From NCBI RefSeq assembly GCF_950295315.1, contig NW_026647189.1, positions 620,001 to 684,000 on the forward strand: 64,000 bases of DNA, read 5' to 3'. The notes beneath the pieces were generated by a model. That model did not search any database. It saw only the letters and a list, made by a program, of their open reading frames with translations, and was not told the origin of the DNA. Source of the DNA: Erinaceus europaeus (taxonomy: Eukaryota > Chordata > Mammalia > Eulipotyphla > Erinaceidae). Shown here piece after piece: positions 62,583-64,000 of this stretch (position 1 is the stretch's first letter; the number at the start of each line of letters is the position of its first letter). Position numbers and translations under genes: made by a program.

Positions 62583-64000
62583 ATATAAAAACTGGGTTAA
62601 AAAATACATGGCGTCTTTGCCTTTCTGCATATGGAATGCTGTGAGGATCTTAACAAGGAAAGCATTGTCCTGATTAACCCATTTGAAGTCGTGGAATATT
62701 TCCTTTTCCTTTTTCTTTTTTTACTTTCTATTTTCTTGATTATTCACTGGAATAAATAGACAGGAATTGAGAGGGAAGGGAGGTAGAGAGAGTTTGAGAC
62801 ACAGAGAGAGACAACTGCAGCACTTCCGCACCACTTGTAAAGATTTCCCCTGGCATGTGGGAACCAGGGTGTTGAAGCCCAGTCCTCCTGCATTGTAACA
62901 TGAGTGCTTAACTGGGTGTGGCACCACCTGGTACCCTTGATGGGACACTTTTTTTTAGCAATGAAAAGAAATTCTCGTGTCAAGGTAATAAATAAATGAA
63001 GAAGTAAATAAAAGTGCATTTACATTAACTCAGTGGAAACACACAGGGACATATACGTCTCTGTTCCCTGTATTACATCTTCATGTATGGATTGATTGCC
63101 TCAAGGGGTTATTGCCACAGCTGAGTGCCTACGCCACGAATAATCCACAGCTCCTGCACTCCATTTGTTCCCCTTCCGCTGCCCTTGTTGCTTGATCACT
63201 GTGGTGGTTATTGTTTTTGTTGTTGTTGTTGTTGTTACTGACCTTGCATCTGACAGACACAAAAGGAGAGAGCAGAGGAAATACAGGGTGGGAGAGAAAG
63301 ATAGAGCTCCTAAAGACCTGCTTCACCCTCTGTAAAGCGACTCCCCTGCAGGTGGCGGTCTGGGGGCCAGACCCCAAATCCTTCCACCTGTCCCCTCTAT
63401 TCGTGAGCGCCACAAGCCCTTAACCCTCTGACATACCGCCAAACCTCCCTGGATTTACTTTTGAAGGCAGTATCACCTGCCTCGTTTTGAATCCTCATTA
63501 TCCTGACGGTCAGTCCTGGAGACAGTGTCATGACACGACACTCAGAGATCTCTGTTATCAGAGAGCACCTGGAACAGCAGCTGGGGCTCTAGTGCCAGGG
63601 CAGGAGCAACTCCCCATCCACCTTCCACGGAGTCCACCTGCCTGCATTTTGGTCCTTTTCCCTCCAAAAAAGATTTTTCCCTTTTTTCACTTTGAAACAG
63701 GCAGGAGACAGGTTACCCAGGCAGGGGGGAAAAAAATAAAAAGCCTTTTTTTTTTTTTTTTTTTACCGAAGTGAATGACCATCTTCTGGGAAGTATAGGT
63801 TTTGAACCTGAAAACTCTGTCTGTCTGTCTCTTAGTCCACAGAAAGAGCCACTAGTCCAGCCAGATCTCACGCTCAGATGGGGTGTTTTTGCCAGTCAAA
63901 GGTCTGCACAGCGCACTAGGGATTGGGCGGCCTGAGACCCAAATGTTACATTGTAGATGGACTGTTTGCAGTTCTTGCTCCCCAGGACATTGGACTGTCT
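61300..64000 (+). repeat. Unit 19 (type B, GACAAGG variant), cut by window end
   Basis: The first 2701 bp of a unit like unit 16. It carries the 4-bp deletion, two CT copies and GACCGACAAGG, with one AAAT more than unit 16 (33 against 29 bases). The window stops in the unique sequence after the poly-T, so the purine tract is not seen. SINE-A lies at 62701-62936, SINE-B at 63167-63449 and the CTCF-like motif at 63345-63359. Confidence 0.97.

Larger units (their letters stand above)
1..64000. repeat. Macrosatellite array, 3.4 kb unit, at least 18.8 copies
   Basis: The same roughly 3.4 kb sequence recurs head to tail without interruption from the first to the last base. Unit starts, set at the GGGATTAATA anchor, are 1, 3401, 6812, 10229, 13630, 17039, 20430, 23851, 27255, 30661, 34064, 37467, 40870, 44273, 47676, 51087, 54482, 57889 and 61300. 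Complete units are 3391 to 3421 bp. All lie in the same orientation and no unit is inverted or interrupted by foreign DNA. The phase is arbitrary because the array has no visible end. The length differences I checked are accounted for by the (GGAT)n, (AAAT)n and poly-T tracts, a 4-bp indel, a 10-bp indel and a few single bases. Such near identity implies recent homogenisation, or very recent amplification. Confidence 0.99.
47676..64000 (+). repeat. Higher-order duplication, three-unit period (units 15-16 and 18-19)
   Basis: Units 15-16 recur as 18-19 at an offset of 10,213 bp, including the rare GACAAGG substitution found only in 16 and 19. The recombinant unit 17 sits between them. Only one AAAT repeat unit separates 16 from the visible part of 19 among the compared sites. 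Confidence 0.85.

Noticed and set aside
1..64000. Several hundred short open frames (60-187 codons) recurring every 3.4 kb
   Set aside because: They repeat because the DNA repeats. Many start at GTG, TTG or other non-ATG codons, overlap on both strands, and translate SINEs, microsatellites or purine tracts. Substitutions between units change amino acids freely.
1..64000. CRISPR array, rRNA or other bacterial tandem structure
   Set aside because: The repeat unit is 3.4 kb with no spacers, contains mammalian SINEs and poly-T tails, and has no rRNA-like blocks.
1..64000. Ribosomal DNA, histone cluster or a coding macrosatellite such as D4Z4 (DUX4)
   Set aside because: No long homeobox, histone or other recognisable frame occurs in the unit; the longest frame in a typical unit is under 140 codons unspliced.

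Overview
The whole 64 kb window is one head-to-tail tandem array (a macrosatellite) of a repeat unit of about 3.4 kb. There are 18 complete units (3391 to 3421 bp) and a nineteenth cut by the window end (2701 bp). No unique sequence is present at either edge, so the array extends beyond the window in both directions. By eye the units are nearly identical. Most differences are single bases, a 4-bp and a 10-bp indel, and length changes in short repeats.

The host is a mammal, most likely a hedgehog (Erinaceidae). Each unit carries two minus-strand tRNA-derived SINEs. Their internal blocks (a GCAGCACT..CACCACTTGT block in one; a CTGCTTCACC..AAGCGACTCCCCTGCAGGTGG block in the other, followed by a GTT-repeat linker and a TGCCCTTGTTG tail) match SINE families I remember as abundant in Erinaceus. 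This is recollection, not a database search.

Layout of unit 1, which holds for all units apart from small length shifts: 1-30 hairpin at the chosen phase; about 100-370 GC-rich stretch with three GC boxes; 401-1041 a splice-site-flanked open frame interrupted by a pyrimidine-rich candidate intron (669-787); 1056-1133 (GGAT)n minisatellite; 1264-1288 (AAAT)n; 1404-1639 SINE-A; 1870-2152 SINE-B, which contains a near-consensus CTCF-type motif at 2048-2062; 2222-2234 palindrome; 2448-2466 poly-T; about 2590-3190 G-rich unique sequence; 3273-3381 purine (GGA/GAA)n tract; then the next unit.

Units fall into variant types. Type D, units 1-6, is the left part with private mutations. Unit 7 is a mosaic. 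Type C is units 9, 12, 13, with unit 8 a relative. Type B is units 10, 14, 16, 19 (4-bp deletion, two-copy CT tract). Type A is units 11, 15, 18. Unit 17 is an A/B recombinant. The order of types shows multi-unit duplications with periods of about 13.6 kb (four units) and 10.2 kb (three units) in the right half, so the array evolves by unequal exchange and gene conversion.

I found no convincing protein-coding gene. The many short open frames recur because the DNA recurs; most lack an ATG or are low-complexity. The most interesting element is the SINE-derived CTCF-like motif, intact and in the same orientation in all 19 units at 3.4 kb spacing. That arrangement resembles CTCF-binding macrosatellites such as human DXZ4, but the chromosome and function cannot be read from this sequence.
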